A DNA stretch of 64,000 nt from Solenopsis invicta (GCF_016802725.1 NC_052675.1:9623622-9687621), one strand, 5' to 3'. Shown: positions 36,432 through 49,560, counted from the stretch's first letter. Numbers and translations are program-made. The notes: a model not told the origin generated them from the sequence alone.

Positions 36432-38842
36432 GTGTGTGTATGTGTGTGTGTGTGTGTGTGTACACCAAGTTTAAGCCGGCTACTTTAAATATTTGGCCAA
36501 TTCGTTCTCGCGTAGTTACAACTGTCAGTCGTTTAGGATGTTGCACATCGCGGAAATAAACCCCTTGTGAAAGCTAATGTTAGCCAATAAACGTATATGC
36601 ATTCGTATAAACTTTAACGTATATAACCGCCAGATATTTGGATGTATATTTTCGCGTGCGTTGTGTAATCCGTCCTTATTACATACATGTAGGAAAGACG
36701 AGCGATGCTTACTTGAGGCCCACCCACGATCTCCTCCAGAACGCTACACTCTTTCGACGTACTGGAATCCATCCATACGGGCGAGTGAGTCACGGAAAAC
36801 GACGTGGCGAATTGTTCGTGCAGGAATTTTATCGGGTCCAAACGCCGTAGCCGATCGCGGCTGCCCTTGCCCCAATAAACCGTGCCGTGCTGCTGCTCAT
36901 ACGATTAAAATATATAAACAAACGTACTCTTTGTGAGTCGGCTCTTTAAAATAATCGATTTTACTTTCAATATACGGTCGTGTTACCTGCGCGCAACCAG
37001 AAATAGCTGTTACTCTGCTAAAATCGACCCCGCAAACGCGCAATTTGTCTAGTATCATATCTAAGGCCTTAACCCACATCAAAGAAGGCACCACCACGAC
37101 GTGTGACTCGTCCTTCTTTCGTATGACCCCTCCGTACGTCCTGCAAAGTTAGAATATACTCCTCGTTACGTGAACTTTAACTGTACCGCGAGTGTTTTCC
37201 CATGTCTTCAATTCGCTAATATGTTATTCTTATGCAACGATAATGATTCTCATTATCCAATAGGAAGATCAGTTAATTCTTAATTGTCATCTCAAAACGA
37301 AAAATGCAAAAAATTGCTTTCTAAATCTCGTAAAGTGAAAATAAAGCCTTTGTCGAGTGATTTGTCACTCTGATAAGAGTAAAAGTGCAACATGAAAATT
37401 GAACCTGCATTAACAGAAAAGATTACTAAATTCTAATAAATATTTGTTTGTATAGTTGCAATGAAACCTTTACTTGCGGTACGTAAATATTTACTCAATA
37501 AAAAAATGTAGTAATTTAGTAAATATTTCATTGCGACTATTCAAAGAAATATTTATTTTTCTCAGTGTTATATGCAATTTTTCGAGTGAATTTTCACTCT
37601 ACGAGATATAGAGAATATGTTCTTAGGTACTTAAAAATCGCTTTGTACCTAAATTCCGGTAGATCATTGTCGAATTGTACGCTGGTTTCGTGAAGGACAG
37701 CTAGATTATCGTCAACCACCACCGCTTTCAACTGAAATCAGATCGGGATCGATTAGTCCGGACGCATCGCTGATGATCTTTAGTCATCACGTGATCGGTC
37801 TGGATAAACGGCAATAATATTGACGGCGTGCGGCGCGATGCGGGAGAAACTAATACGCATCTATTTATATTATCGCCGACGGTGTCCCGTGGTGCGTACG
37901 AATTTTTATTCGTTTCTTTTTCTCTGATGTCGCAGAATCTCGCGATATCAATTATCGGCCATAATATTTTCATCTCGCCGCATTTTTCGCCGTTTTCGCC
38001 TTTCCTCCGTCCGCGTTTTATCTGCCGACGACGGGCCCGTGTGTGTTATCGTCCTGTTAGATAATAGTGACCCTCCCGGCGTCGTCGAAACGTTTCTCTT
38101 TCGACTCGCTCGCGTGTTTCCTGCGTAAATAAAATACTTTACAGCTGCCGCCGTATTGACATACTTCGGGACGCGTAACACGGGCGTCAAGTAAGACCCA
38201 GGCCTTCTCCCTCCCGCCCCGATGGATCGTCTCCTCTATTCGACGCTAATGAAACTCGTAAACACACTTCCTAAGGTTATCACTCTCGGAGTGAATGGGG
38301 GCATTGACGACGAAGTAACGAGCGTTAATAATTGAATCGCGTGACGGTTAACGCAAGAATTTAAAGAAAATGAATTGAGCGGAGGCTGTGCGTGCCCGTA
38401 AGGTGAAGATTGGTACCAAAGGCGCCTCGCGCTTATAAATTACGCTCCCGCGATTGTGGGTAATTAGCGCGTTTTAAAGACCGCCGCGCTTTTGTTACGT
38501 TTTTTTTTTTTTCCCAGCAACACATCCGGCGCGATACCGTTCTTAGGGCGAATATTAGCGAGATTTGCATCGCGTGCGTCGATTCGGCATGTATAATCAC
38601 GAGACGCTTCGTGCGACCGCAGATTTTCAAAAAAGAAAAAAAAAAGAAAAGAAAGAATATCGCGAGCTCAATTGGAAATTCTCCTGCGTGACTCCTTTTC
38701 ACGAAGGATCGTTAGTCCTTAAGAAACCGACGTAATTTTGGCGACTCCAATTTCGACAGCTACGAACGCGAAAGAATAAATCGAATCGAGTATCATCCTC
38801 TGCTCGATAAATAGGAACCCAGTCGACACAATTTGTATCTGT

Positions 38843-38876
<34 letters not shown>

Positions 38877-39709
38877 TATAATTTGGAAATAATACTTTAT
38901 ATAACAAATATTTCATGACGTTTGTATCATAATTTACTTGCTTTCCATTCTATTGCTTTCCTTTATGTGATATAAATGCTGCATATTATTTATGTAACAA
39001 ATACGTGATGTTTCAATATGTAGAATTTAAACGTTGGAACAACACGGACGTTTATACAAAAAAAGTAATTAATTATAATAAGATGGCGTACTTTTGAAAC
39101 GTAGTGAAATTATAACTACAACGTTGATGCAACTTTCGTGTTATATAAAATGTGATACTGAAACTTATAGCTATTACACAGCAAACAGATAACTGTGTCG
39201 ACTGATCGGTTTCACATGCGTCACTGAAGCTTCGAGTCTGAGGCGAAATCTTATTTCTCGTCCGTGCCGGTTTCTTTAATTCTTTGAAAAAAGGAAAAGG
39301 AAGTACATATATGCGAAAGCGAACGACGTCGTTGCTCATGAAATACTCTGTTCTCGAAATATTGCCAAAGTAAGACGATTCCAAACATACTGTTGTGTCA
39401 ATACCGTCGGCGTCGCGCGATAGGATCGACCGAGTTCCACGTGGTCATCGGAGTAACCGTTACGCTCCGATGAGCGTCGCAGAATCGTCACGTAACATAA
39501 AAAAGAAAAGTAGAAAATCGAAGAGAATCTAGAAATGATTCCAGGGAGACCGCGTGTCATTCTTCTTCCGCTTCTCAGGTGGTTCCGTTTGTTTGGATCG
39601 CGCATTAGCGCGTCGGTCGCGTCGCGTTTACGCCGTCGGGATCTTCTTTTACCTGCTGCGTGCTGAGGTCTAGGCCCAGATACGTGGCCGTCGGCGGCTC
39701 GTCGTCCAT
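34293..39709 (-). CDS. XYLB: Xylulokinase (FGGY carbohydrate kinase), 12 exons
   Basis: Phosphorylates D-xylulose with ATP in the cytosol, feeding the pentose phosphate pathway. Exons in transcript order: 39653-39709, 37649-37731, 36987-37140, 36713-36892, 36213-36314, 35661-35792, 35438-35591, 35191-35335, 34832-35121, 34652-34749, 34434-34574, 34293-34373. They join in phase to 538 residues; human XYLB has 536. Family landmarks: LGLDLSTQQ at the N-terminus, SGCAQQHGTVYW across the exon 3/4 join, ASLFLGDYAPIDWSDGSGMN, TGDNPGSL with Asp281 as the probable catalytic base, SLGTSDTLFLW, and EVEVRALIEGQF followed by ATGGAS in the ATP domain. The start at 39709 is supported by the N-terminal motif 11 residues later. 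No defect is seen. Intron 2 carries a palindromic repeat and intron 4 a long GT microsatellite. The gene ends convergently with SF3A1. Confidence 0.96.
36370..36461. repeat. (GT)n microsatellite in an XYLB intron
   Basis: About 90 bp of GT/TG dinucleotides with few interruptions, within the XYLB intron between coding exons 4 and 5. Probably highly polymorphic. Confidence 0.95.
37308..37620. repeat. Palindromic MITE-like repeat in XYLB intron 2
   Basis: Nested inverted arms: AATCTCGTAAAGTGAAAAT near 37326 pairs imperfectly with the segment before GAGATATAG near 37590. Inside, AAATATTTGTTTG..AGTTGCAATGAAA pairs with TTTCATTGCGACT..AAATATTT. One inner end reads CTCAGTG as in the TA-flanked MITEs. 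It could be one MITE nested in another; exact limits are uncertain. Confidence 0.5.
38844..38880. repeat. (TA)n microsatellite
   Basis: A run of TA dinucleotides in XYLB intron 1. Confidence 0.9.
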
Positions 39710-40900
39710 CCTGCCGTCCGCTCGGCGTAGGCTCGGCGTAGGCTCGTAGAACCCGGCGCTGTCGCGATCAACACTCGCACCCGGCGGCGTCCACTCCGCT
39801 TTGCTGCTCGTGGGACTAAGTGCGGACGACTAACGCGCGGGCCTGTGCGCGGCCCATTCTCGCGACGCACTTTAGACGTCGTCGTCGTCGCCGTCGTCGC
39901 CGCAGTTGCCACGCGTTACGCTTACGCGCGCGGTTTCGCGGCGCGGCGGGGAGCGGCGAGCGGCTCGCCGTAGCCTCTGTGGCTGGAGAAGTAAATAATC
40001 CCGTCCGTCGTTTTCGGTATCAGCGCGAGAGAGTCGCGTCCGTCGTTATGTAATGTAACGCGCTCTCGTTGGATCCGCCTGGAGATTGTTAGCGCGGGCA
40101 CGGAGCGACGGGAGCGAGCGGCGTGCCGCTGTAACGCCGTAACTCCTCCAGTCGTGATGTTGCTCGACACGCGTGCGAAACGAGATCGGCCTGAGGTAAC
40201 TCTCCTGGAGAAACGGCCAGGTAAAAGGAGAGGAGATCGTGCGAGCTGCCTTATCGGCGGTCTCTCCGGAACGTGGGCGTTGCATCACCTGCCCGCTCTG
40301 TTGCACCTGCTGCCCCAGGGAAGTTGCGACCGCCGCGACGCCGGCGTTATCTGAGGAGCTCTCGACCGTTTTAACGGATAACACAGAGCGCCTCGGAGGT
40401 AAACGCGCCAGGCGATACCCTTTCATCGATTTGCGATCGATTTCTTCCTCGCGAAACGTCGACGTCGAGGTGCTAATAATGAGAATTGAAAACAAAGCGC
40501 GCTTTGAAAATGCTAACATCAAGATTCACCTTTTCCTCTCAGTTTCGAGAGAACTTTGATTCAACAGATCTCAATTTAAAACTTTAGTTGCCCGACGATG
40601 AGGATGATGAAGATACGAGGGAAGACGCGACGCCGACGCACGCGTTCCCTTGCTTTAATTTTATAATCTCGTCTTCTTTTTGATTGGCCTTTGGATCTCC
40701 GATTCTCAATTGAATCGCAGTACCACGAATTTTATAGACTCTCGAATGTTCGAACGCGGGGATGCCGATGGGGGCGCGAGACAACGAGATAGCCTTGGCA
40801 GTACGAATTGCAAACCACTAGGCCCGAAATGCAACGAGCGGCTGGAGAGGCGGATTGTTAGCGCCGATGCACGAGAGTACGTGGGTTTGTTTGCGTAGCG
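39710..40900. other. CpG-rich 5' region of XYLB
   Basis: GC-rich sequence upstream of XYLB containing GTC/GCC runs. A 158-codon minus-strand frame (40046-40522) has a fairly natural composition (KTVESSSDNAGVAAVATS) but no family I recognise and no clear splice link to XYLB. Most likely promoter and leader sequence. Confidence 0.4.
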
Positions 40901-42091
40901 AAGAATCGTATGTGTCGGCTACACCAGGGATGCTCCCCATGGGCGTCAAAAGTTGTTTTCTGGGAGGCTGAAGACTTTCTGGAGAAAATCTTTATTCAAC
41001 GGCGCGAATGATGAATTTCATTTTGGGGACGCACGATATTTTTTCCATATATACTGGAAAAAAAGTTTTGGTAATAATTGAACTTTGGTGAAATAATTTC
41101 AAAAAAATGTTTCATTGTTATAACCAAATATTTAGTAACATTTATTAATTATATGAAAAACAAATAAACACAATAATTAATAGACATCGATTTTTAAACG
41201 ATCACTAAATATTACTAAATATTTCGTCATGTTAACTGAATATTTAATTGAAACAATTTCACCAAAACTTGATTATTACTATCCAACTCTTTTTTTTTCA
41301 GTGTGCAAACGACGCATAAATATGAATAATAATGAGAATATAGTTATAGAAGCCTTTTTATGATACTTTCTCGATTCAATTTTACATTCAGAAACTTTTC
41401 CCGATTTCCTTGAAGAAATTTCATTGAGTCGGTTACAAATCTGCCTCCAGCTGACACTTGATGTTTTTAGAAGATAACGGCGTGAGTTTATCGGCGGAAA
41501 TGAAAAACGCTGTTGAAGGGAACCCGTCCCTTCTTGCTGGCGCCTATGGATTTAGCCTGCGACTATTTGTCGGTCCCGTTGCCCTATAATCGTGCGGTAT
41601 ACGGATAATGGTTTGGGACGCCACGTCGGGCCGGCTCTGAGGGAGGCGATGAAGGAGAAAGAGAGAGAAGAGAGAGATGAGAGAGGAGAGGAACGTGTAT
41701 ACGCGTCGCCAGCAGCGACGCGGCGCCGGGACCAAAGCCCCCTTTCATAAAACACAGCCCCGATAGTTTCGGGGGGCCGATACCTCCGTGATGATGGGAG
41801 ACGATCGACGCGGACGGGCAATCGGGACGAGCCATTCGCCGGCACACGGATCACGTCCCGGCTCGGCCAAGGCCCATTACCCGGCTCTGGCCCTCAGCTA
41901 TACGAAACGATCCGCGTTCGATTTCGGTTACGCTCCGCAGGATCGTGATCTAATTACGCGAACGAGTTGCGGCGCGCGCCGCAGCGTCAGTTACCGGATT
42001 GATGCCTTGTTTGTTATGACGATGGGGCCTCGGAATTTCGCCGCGGGCCCCGACATGGCGCGGTGCACCGCGATCGATTTTCGTCCTCGAC

Positions 42092-42140
<49 letters not shown>

Positions 42141-43079
42141 ATGTTAAAAAAACCACTTGATCCTCGATCGAAGCTCGATGGATCTAACGTAAAGTCACTT
42201 CAAAAATATATTGAACTCATTTAAATCTCTGCATTGTTGAAATGTCGGAATTATGAGTGAAAATGAAATGGATTTCTTTGTTTCGCAGGATTATCTAAAG
42301 AAATGTTTTTCCTACATTCCCGAGAATACGCGACAAAAGAATGATAAAATTCATGGTGATCTTAACAAAAAACTTTGGCAAATACGTGTCACAAATGGTT
42401 TAATGTTCTCCTCGAAACCAAATGAAAATATCTCGGACAAAACAATTTTGTAAAACACATGTCGGACTTTCGTCTAAGATCAATACGCAACATAACTGAT
42501 GATATTTGTTCAGTGACTGACGAAATATCATCAGCCACTGATACAGTAATCAATTTATTGAAATACTTTATCAGTTCTTGCTTTCAAAGGCGGACACAGT
42601 GATAAAAAAAATTTCTTGAGAAACTAAAATATTCATTTTAACACGTGAAACTGAATATTGAGTTGGTTCAATTAATACTTATTGTTAGTTAAAAATTTGA
42701 TTGGTTGACGTGAATAAACTATACTTTCTTTCGATGCAACTGAACAATTGTTGAATCAGCCCAGCGTTTAGTTGATCGTATCGGATTAAATATTTTAGTT
42801 TTTTTTTAACAAATTTTGCTTCTTTGCACGTTAATGAGTTTGAAGTTTGAAAACGTTTGTCATCGATCGAATAGAATTATTCGCTAAGCGCGCTAATACG
42901 AGTCGTCACGCTTAATACAGATTAATTAATACGAATCGTGACGGAACGAATGGGCGGTCGCTGGAGACCGCGCGGGTACGCAGCGCGGTGGTAATTTCAA
43001 CGCTCGCTAACGACGGTATATCGCGGCCAGCGTAACGCGACGCTCGGCCGCTGCGTTAAACGCGAGAGCGATTTTTCTC
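40901..43079. other. Intergenic, no gene recognised
   Basis: AT-rich sequence with one MITE (41051-41304), a CpG-rich patch at 41.5-42.1 kb and a (GA)n tract at 42091-42135. A 66-codon frame at 42253-42453 has protein-like composition but no homology that I can name. Confidence 0.5.
41051..41304. mobile_element. Small inverted-repeat MITE
   Basis: Left end ATACTGGAAAAAAAGTTTTG; the right end, inverted, is ACACTGAAAAAAAAAGAGTTG. Inner arms with TTTGGTGAAATAATTTC and GAAACAATTTCACCAAA also pair. It belongs with the CACTG-ended MITEs of this window, though its target duplication is not clear. Confidence 0.65.
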
Positions 43080-44930
43080 GGACGGCGTGGTTTCATTACC
43101 TAAACGCATCCACGCCGTGCGGAACAGTTCGGGGCAGCCATCGGGGGGTATGGGAACTGAAACGCGAGCGAACGAGGGGTTGGTTGAACGCGGAGGAAGG
43201 GGGTGGCCGCGCGCCACGCGGATGGCGACGGCGACAACCGGCTGCTGGCAGAGTCACGTCGTCGCCGTCGAACGAACGAACAACGACGACGACGACGACG
43301 ACGACGACGAAACGACGGTTGCAGACAAACAAAAGAGAGAAAGAGAGAGGGAGAGGGATGGAGAGAAAGAGACAGCCAGGCGGTTAGGATTCGAGCGACC
43401 GGCCGGCGCTAACCTCGACGCCAAGCGTGGAGCGGTGTGGCGTCGCTGACGTCGTCGCCGCCGCCGCCGTCGCCGTCGCCGTCGCCGTCGCCGCCACTGC
43501 CACCGCCACCGGGCCGACCGACGACGAAGACGACGACGATGATGTCGACGGCGAGGGCGACGGCCAATGCAAGACTACTTCTTCTGGCACGGGGGGTGAA
43601 ACACAAGCCAAGACCGGACGGACGGACGCCTCTCCATTCTCAGCCTCCCCCCCCCCTTTTTCTCGATATCTTTCACGATGCACTCACGCTCATCCCCATC
43701 CGGTATTGTCATCTGAAATCCCCGATTCCTAGGCGTGTCTACAGCTCTATCGCGCACTCTACTTGGGGATAATTGAAGGAGGAGGACGATGTTATCTGTC
43801 CGAGGTTGTAAATTAGGAGCGATTGTTTTCCTCCAATTCGGCACTTTGGGCTTGTTCCCTCGCACGAAGGGCACATCGGGACCGGAAAAGAAAATGGTAA
43901 TCAAAGAGAATTTTTTAGAAAACTCCAAGTGCAACGAGATGCTTCTTGAAAAATGTTGTTTCCTTAAAACTTAAAATATAAAATAATTTCTAAAGAGATT
44001 GATAATCTGGAAGAGTTTTTTTCTTTTAAATCTCTTCCATTAGATGCAAAAATATTCGTACTATTTAATATTTCTAGCGATAAGCGATATGTATCTTCTT
44101 TGCACGGGGCGAGCTTTAAATCTACAGCGCCGCTTAATTTCCCCCAAATGGCGACCCTATAATTTCCCGTTGATCGCGCGTAGTTTACAGCGCGGAAAGC
44201 AGGGGAAATCCCGATGATCGCAATCGCCACCAACGCTCCTACATACAGCACAATAACTCATTTTTTTTCCCGAGGTCGGTATAGACGGCGCCTCGTGTAG
44301 ATAGAAAGAGAGACGGGGTCCCCCTCTTCCCGGGGGTGTACCCGTCGTTTTAACCCATGCCAGAGCGCCTACCCCCGGCAACATCCGCGGAAAGTAGTAG
44401 AAGCGGCTGGCACCCGCAAGGGGGGAACGGCGCGGCGGCGGACCGGGAGGGAGGGAGAAGGACTACGACGGCTCCAGCGTGGGGCGCCAAGTGTTTTGAT
44501 GCTTGTTATGCGAAGGGGAGCTTGATAAACAACGGGAGAACGGAGAACGGAGAGCGGAGCCGGTGCCGGTGCCGGACGGACCGGATCATCACCGTCGCGC
44601 TCCGTCCTCACCCTCACCCTCAACCCCCAACCCCCAACTCCTTTCCCGCTCCCCGGACTGGAGCGGACGTCCGACCGACTGGCTGCGCCCGTGTCATTAC
44701 GAAAGAATTGATATCCTGACACACTACGGCGTCATTCCGTTTTTCTAACTTGTTGTCCCGAGCACTGACGGCGTCCCGAGCGGAAAGACGGCCGTCGTTA
44801 GCGGCGGTGCCGATGCCGGGGCGACGACGCCGCGCCGCGCCGCCGTCGCCGCCGCCGTAGTCGTCGTCGTCGTCGCCGACGCGGCTTTCGAACGCTCGTG
44901 CGATCGGAAATTTCCGGTCATGGAGCACAG
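43080..44930. other. CpG-rich islands with trinucleotide repeats
   Basis: Two GC-rich islands (43080-43770 and 44270-44930) are separated by AT-rich DNA. The first holds (GAC)n at about 43286-43311, a GA-rich tract, and a GCC/GTC run at 43452-43496 with five overlapping matches to GCCGNCGC. Open frames exist in every phase and on both strands, as expected from such composition; none shows a domain. I read these as regulatory DNA or non-coding exons. Confidence 0.45.
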
Positions 44931-47100
44931 GAACGAGATAAAAGTAGTCGATCGTGGCTTTTGACTCGAGAGAGAATTAATGAATAGATAAGCGTGTCAA
45001 CTGTATTGTAATATTTTAATATTCCGAACACTTTTCAATTAATAAGAGGCCACTTGGATCAACAGCGATTAAATTTCATTGATGATTAACTCGATCGTCT
45101 AGTTAGATAGTCAATTTTAACATCAAATTGAAATTCATTTTTATGATACTTTGACGTAAAAATAACAACGACGATATATACGCCTCGTATTATAGGAAAT
45201 CTTTAAGAAAATTAAGTATATCCAAGACTGTAAAAAATTTTTAGAATTTTAATTAAAGACGAAGCTCTGCCTGTTAATTAAATTTTATAAATATTAAAAA
45301 AGATTTAAGGATTTAGAAAATTAAACGCACAGTATAACAGCGTACACGTTTATGAATAAATTTCTAATTTTCTAATTTTTTAATTACGTTATACTGTCTT
45401 TATATTTTTTAACCCTTTAAATCTTTTTTAATCACGTATATTTATTTATACATTTAAAAAAGTTTAACTTAATCAAATTGTACAAAATGAACAGTTTTAT
45501 AAAATATAAATATATAGAGCATGTATAAATTTATAATTTATAGATTTTTACAAACAGAACTTTATAATTTTATAAATCAAAAGGTTATTTTTAACCAACT
45601 GTTAAGGAATCAAAATTACAGTTGTTAGCTATTTCATTTAATTACCAAGAACAATTACAATTTTAATCATTACTTTTATAAAGTATAAATAAAATGCAAA
45701 TGAATCATTTATACGTGAAATTTAAATTGAATAGAGATTAGTTTAGAATATTAATTTATAAAAAATTGATACAATTAAGTAAAAATTCAGGGTTTCTTAG
45801 CACCAGTGCGATACATATTATACGTTTTTCTTTCCCTCTTTTCACGGTTTCCTAATATATCTTTTACTAAAATAAAATATTTTATAGACAATTTATTATT
45901 TTTTTAGTATTATATTAGTATTATTAGAATTTAGTATTATTATTTAGTTATGTCGAGAGGTTCAATTCGCGACAAACCTTCTATTCTCGATCTCTGAGGA
46001 ATGTAAAAAATTATCATTACTATTTCTGACGAGAGAGAAATGTGCTCTTCGCTATCCGCGTTCCCTTCCTGCGATCCGCGCGAACAGAGGAAGAGAGAAG
46101 AGGTTTAAGTGCGTATACTCGACGGAAATAGAGCTCCGGTTTTGCGAGTAAGCAACGCGACGAAAACGAGAATGGTACCGGTGTTTACTCGCTTTCCGCC
46201 ATTAACGTGCAGGAAATCGCGCTCGCACGGTACGGGCGTCCGTCGTTTAATTCGCGCGTCGTAAAGTACCTCGGTTTCGAATCGGGAATCACTCGAAATG
46301 TCATCGGAATCGAATCGTGCTGCTCGACTCGTAGACGTCAAGGCGAAGGAGGGATTTAAAAAGTGGCGCCACCACGCATTTATGACGATGAAAACATTCG
46401 GATGATAAAACGACTGTCTTTTCAATTCTAATATTTATGTTAAGTTACACGAAATCAATCTGATGATTAGATAAAGAGGGAGGTAGCAGGGAAGGGTTAA
46501 AATGTTACGCAAGCAGTTTCTCAGAAATCACAACTTTCCAATACGCAAAGTGTAATTGGCTATAGTTATGCAAGGAGCGTCCAACCCTGCACAAAATTTA
46601 TAATTTTTTGAATTATTATAATCAATGGGTACACTGAAACAAATTTAGTATTAAACCAACAATTCATTGTTTCGTATATCATATAAGCAAGAATATAAAA
46701 TCTTGGAGGAATTTATAATATTAAACAGACATAATTTGCTTACATCAAGAAGATTTTTTTCTTCGTGTAAGCAAATTATGTCTGTTTATAATTTTTACAT
46801 TATAATTTTTTCAAGAATTATATTCTTGCTTATATATGAAACAATAAATTGTTGATTTGATATTAATTTTTTTTCTGTGTATAGTCCGTACATTTTTCTA
46901 CATTAAACAGGAAAAGATCCAAGCCTAATTATGCCTAAAATTAATAAAAAAATGTTTACATTTTTAAATCACGTGAAATATTATTTGCATTTCTCTCGAA
47001 ACGGAGTTTATGTGGATCGAACGTTTCTTGCATAACTATGGCCAATTATTACATAACTTCGCAAGCCCCGAGAGTGTAGCTGCAGTATATTAGATTCGAA
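44931..47100. other. AT-rich intergenic DNA with one MITE
   Basis: No gene is seen. The region is AT-rich, with a MITE at 46632-46879 and a moderately GC-rich patch at 46.0-46.4 kb. Confidence 0.55.
46632..46879. mobile_element. TA-flanked palindromic MITE
   Basis: A 248-bp element flanked by TA (46630-46631 and 46880-46881), with ends CACTGAAACAAATTTAGTATT and, inverted, CACAGAAAAAAAATTAATATC. The two halves are inverted copies; the centre (46722-46788) pairs almost perfectly, with AACAGACATAATTTGCTTAC opposite GTAAGCAAATTATGTCTGTT. The ends and TA flanks suggest a Tc1/mariner-type non-autonomous element. Confidence 0.8.
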
Positions 47101-47990
47101 AAGTTTCCGGCTGACGACGGAAATGAGTAGCAGCTGGTGCCCTTCCGACTCCTCGGCGCGTGAATATCATCGAGCAAGCAGCGTCCTCGCCGTCGCCGTC
47201 GCCGTCGCCGCTGCAAATGACATTGTTTATCCGCCGCGGGAGCAAGAAGAGTCGCCCGAAATGTATATAAGTATACGAGAGTCGTGTCGGTCGTTTGGCT
47301 TCACTCGGTCAAGCACCCTGTACCGGTGCGGTGCGGTGCGGCGCGGAGCAGCGTCGGCTTAGCTCCAGCGTTCTCTCGTTGGTCATGCATGCGCGCCAGA
47401 ACTACCCCCGCTCGGGCGTCCGTCGCGCGCACCGTCGTGCGAAGGCGACGACGATGTGCCATCGTCTTCGTCGTCCTCGTCGTCGCCGTCGTCGTCGTTG
47501 CCACGTTACGTACGTGTGCACATACTCCCGGCGACCGCGACGACGGGGGGACGGCGCGCGTACGTATCCGCCGAACGGCGTCAGGAGCCGTGTCGCGCCA
47601 CGTTTCTGGCGCGCCGCGCGTCGCTCCGCTCGCCGTGTCGCCGCGGATCCGCGCCGGCTGCGGCCACCCTTAACCGGATAGTCGACGACGACGACGACGA
47701 CGAAGGCAGGGGTGGCGAGCAGAGAGATTCACCACTGGCGGTGGCTCCAGTCGTCCGCGTATAATACCTGCTACATATTGCGCGACGGCCGGCCGGCACC
47801 GCGACCAGTCGACCAACGACGATCGGAGAGTCGAGTCGGGTGTTGGCGTGTTGCCGATCGCGCGACTCCGCCATCGTCTTCTTATCGTCCGTCATCTGGA
47901 CGTCTCTATCGTATGAAATACCTTCGCGGAGAGAGAGAGAGAGAGAGAGAGAGACTCTTCTCCGTCCGTCGTGACCAGCGCTAGTTAATT
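47101..47990. promoter_or_regulatory. CpG island with TATA-like box
   Basis: A CpG-rich block contains TATATAAG at 47264-47271 and TTCACT at 47300-47305 (spacing slightly long for a strict TATA/initiator pair), preceded by three overlapping GCCGNCGC matches at 47189-47208. A (GA)n tract lies at 47931-47954. Overlapping GC-rich frames have no domains. It could be an upstream promoter or non-coding first exon; the evidence is motif-level only. Confidence 0.25.
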
Positions 47991-49560
47991 CTAAATAGAA
48001 GAGCAGAGTATTGTAATTTTTAAAAATCGTACGTTAACAGCCGTACCTGACTCTCATTAGCTCTTTACAAATATAATTTTAATTCTTGAGAGCCTCTTGT
48101 AATTTTACTGTCAAAATACAAGGTTTTGTCGCCGCGATTTACAGAGCGTTACGAGTTCGGACCTCGAAACCTGAATTCGAAACCAGCAGGAATTTTATAC
48201 ACCTTATCTCTTTTTTATTCACACTTATTTATAGATGAATATAAAGTTTTGCTTTTTAGTACCGGGCCACAGAGATTATGGCAATTCGTGAATCGCACTG
48301 GAAAATACGATCGAGCAATCAAATATGCATGGAACGTATAGAATAAATTAATTCGTCGAAAACGAGTTATAGAAAAAAAAATGATTTGTTACGTATTTTC
48401 GCTACACTAGTTATAAATTATGCTGAGAGCTCATTTTCTGTGCAACTCGAAACGTTATTGCGTGATTTTCTATTCAACACAAAAACACATGTGTTTCAGA
48501 TACGTGTGCCTCGTTAAAGAACATGAAAACAAAAATTCAGCGTGCTTTACGCGGGATCCTCCCGGACGCCGGAGATCCCAGCGATCGCGGCAGCCGGCGT
48601 TTTATACGCCGGCGTAGCACGTGCGCGGTGCCTTTTCGACCAACAGCATAAAAGTCTGTAACAGGTAAGAGACGTGTGAATTTAACGATGTTATAAAAAT
48701 ATTTGAAAATCGGGCGACAAAGATTTTCCAGAGCGAATTCTTGTGTCTTGTATCGTCGATGGAAAGATAAGAAGAAAGAATAAAAAGAGAGAGAGAGAGA
48801 GAATTTGCTTTTTTTCTACACTGTAAAATTTGTCGAATTCTATCCAACTTGAGTTATTTTTAATTATTCTTATAGATCGCCATTGTTCCTACTTAATACG
48901 TCGTCAATTTAAACTGAACAATGGAGTTAAACTAGTTAATTATAAAAATATTAAAGTTGACTCAAATTTAATTTATGATTTACTAGGTGCGTACGTTAAT
49001 ACGGACATTACTTTGAAACTAAGCAATTTAATCATAGAAATGGCTTGATTAAATGGGGTTACTCTTTTAACTACAAATTTTGTGTTAAAATAAGAAATTT
49101 CGACACACGCAAAAGTTAAAAGTAACAAAATGTTATTTAACTCGAGGAATTTGTTTAAATTTGATTCTTTAAATAATATTTAACAGTGTAAAATCCAAGA
49201 ACGCGCACGTATGCATGCGATGTAAGTGAGAAAAAGAAGCCCGATATTGGACGAAGCGAAGGATTAACAATAAGACTCCTCGACTAGAAAAGAATAAATG
49301 TCGAAAGGAATTTAGCTCGCACTTTAAGAGAGATAAATATTTGCCGCATTTGGGAGGCGATAATTATGCCGGGGACACACATCGCATCTCTCTCTCTTTC
49401 TCTTCCTTACTTACGTAAGAGCCGCCGAATAAATTAGCGTTGCCTCAACAATGTCGGGGTTTCAAATCCGTTTGGTATCGCGACGCGATTGCGTCAGACG
49501 CGATTGCGGAATGCGTCTCGAAGGCAGCAGTGCGATGTAATCGTTACCTGCATACTTTCC
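47991..49560. other. Intergenic with one MITE
   Basis: AT-rich to mixed composition; contains the MITE at 48819-49188 and short GA/CT tracts. No gene is recognised. Confidence 0.5.
48819..49188. mobile_element. TA-flanked MITE, 370 bp
   Basis: The ends CACTGTAAAATTTG and, inverted, CACTGTTAAATATT are flanked by TA (48817-48818 and 49189-49190). The interior is AT-rich with a short chance frame. It is probably related to the other CACTG-ended elements here. Confidence 0.65.

Noticed and set aside
36214..36546. 110-codon minus frame with a His-Thr repeat
   Set aside because: Most of it is the translated GT microsatellite; only the part at 36213-36314 is real, as XYLB exon 5.
43087..44928. Many overlapping 60-120 codon frames
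   Set aside because: They exist in every frame of the CpG islands and lack starts, splice support or domains.
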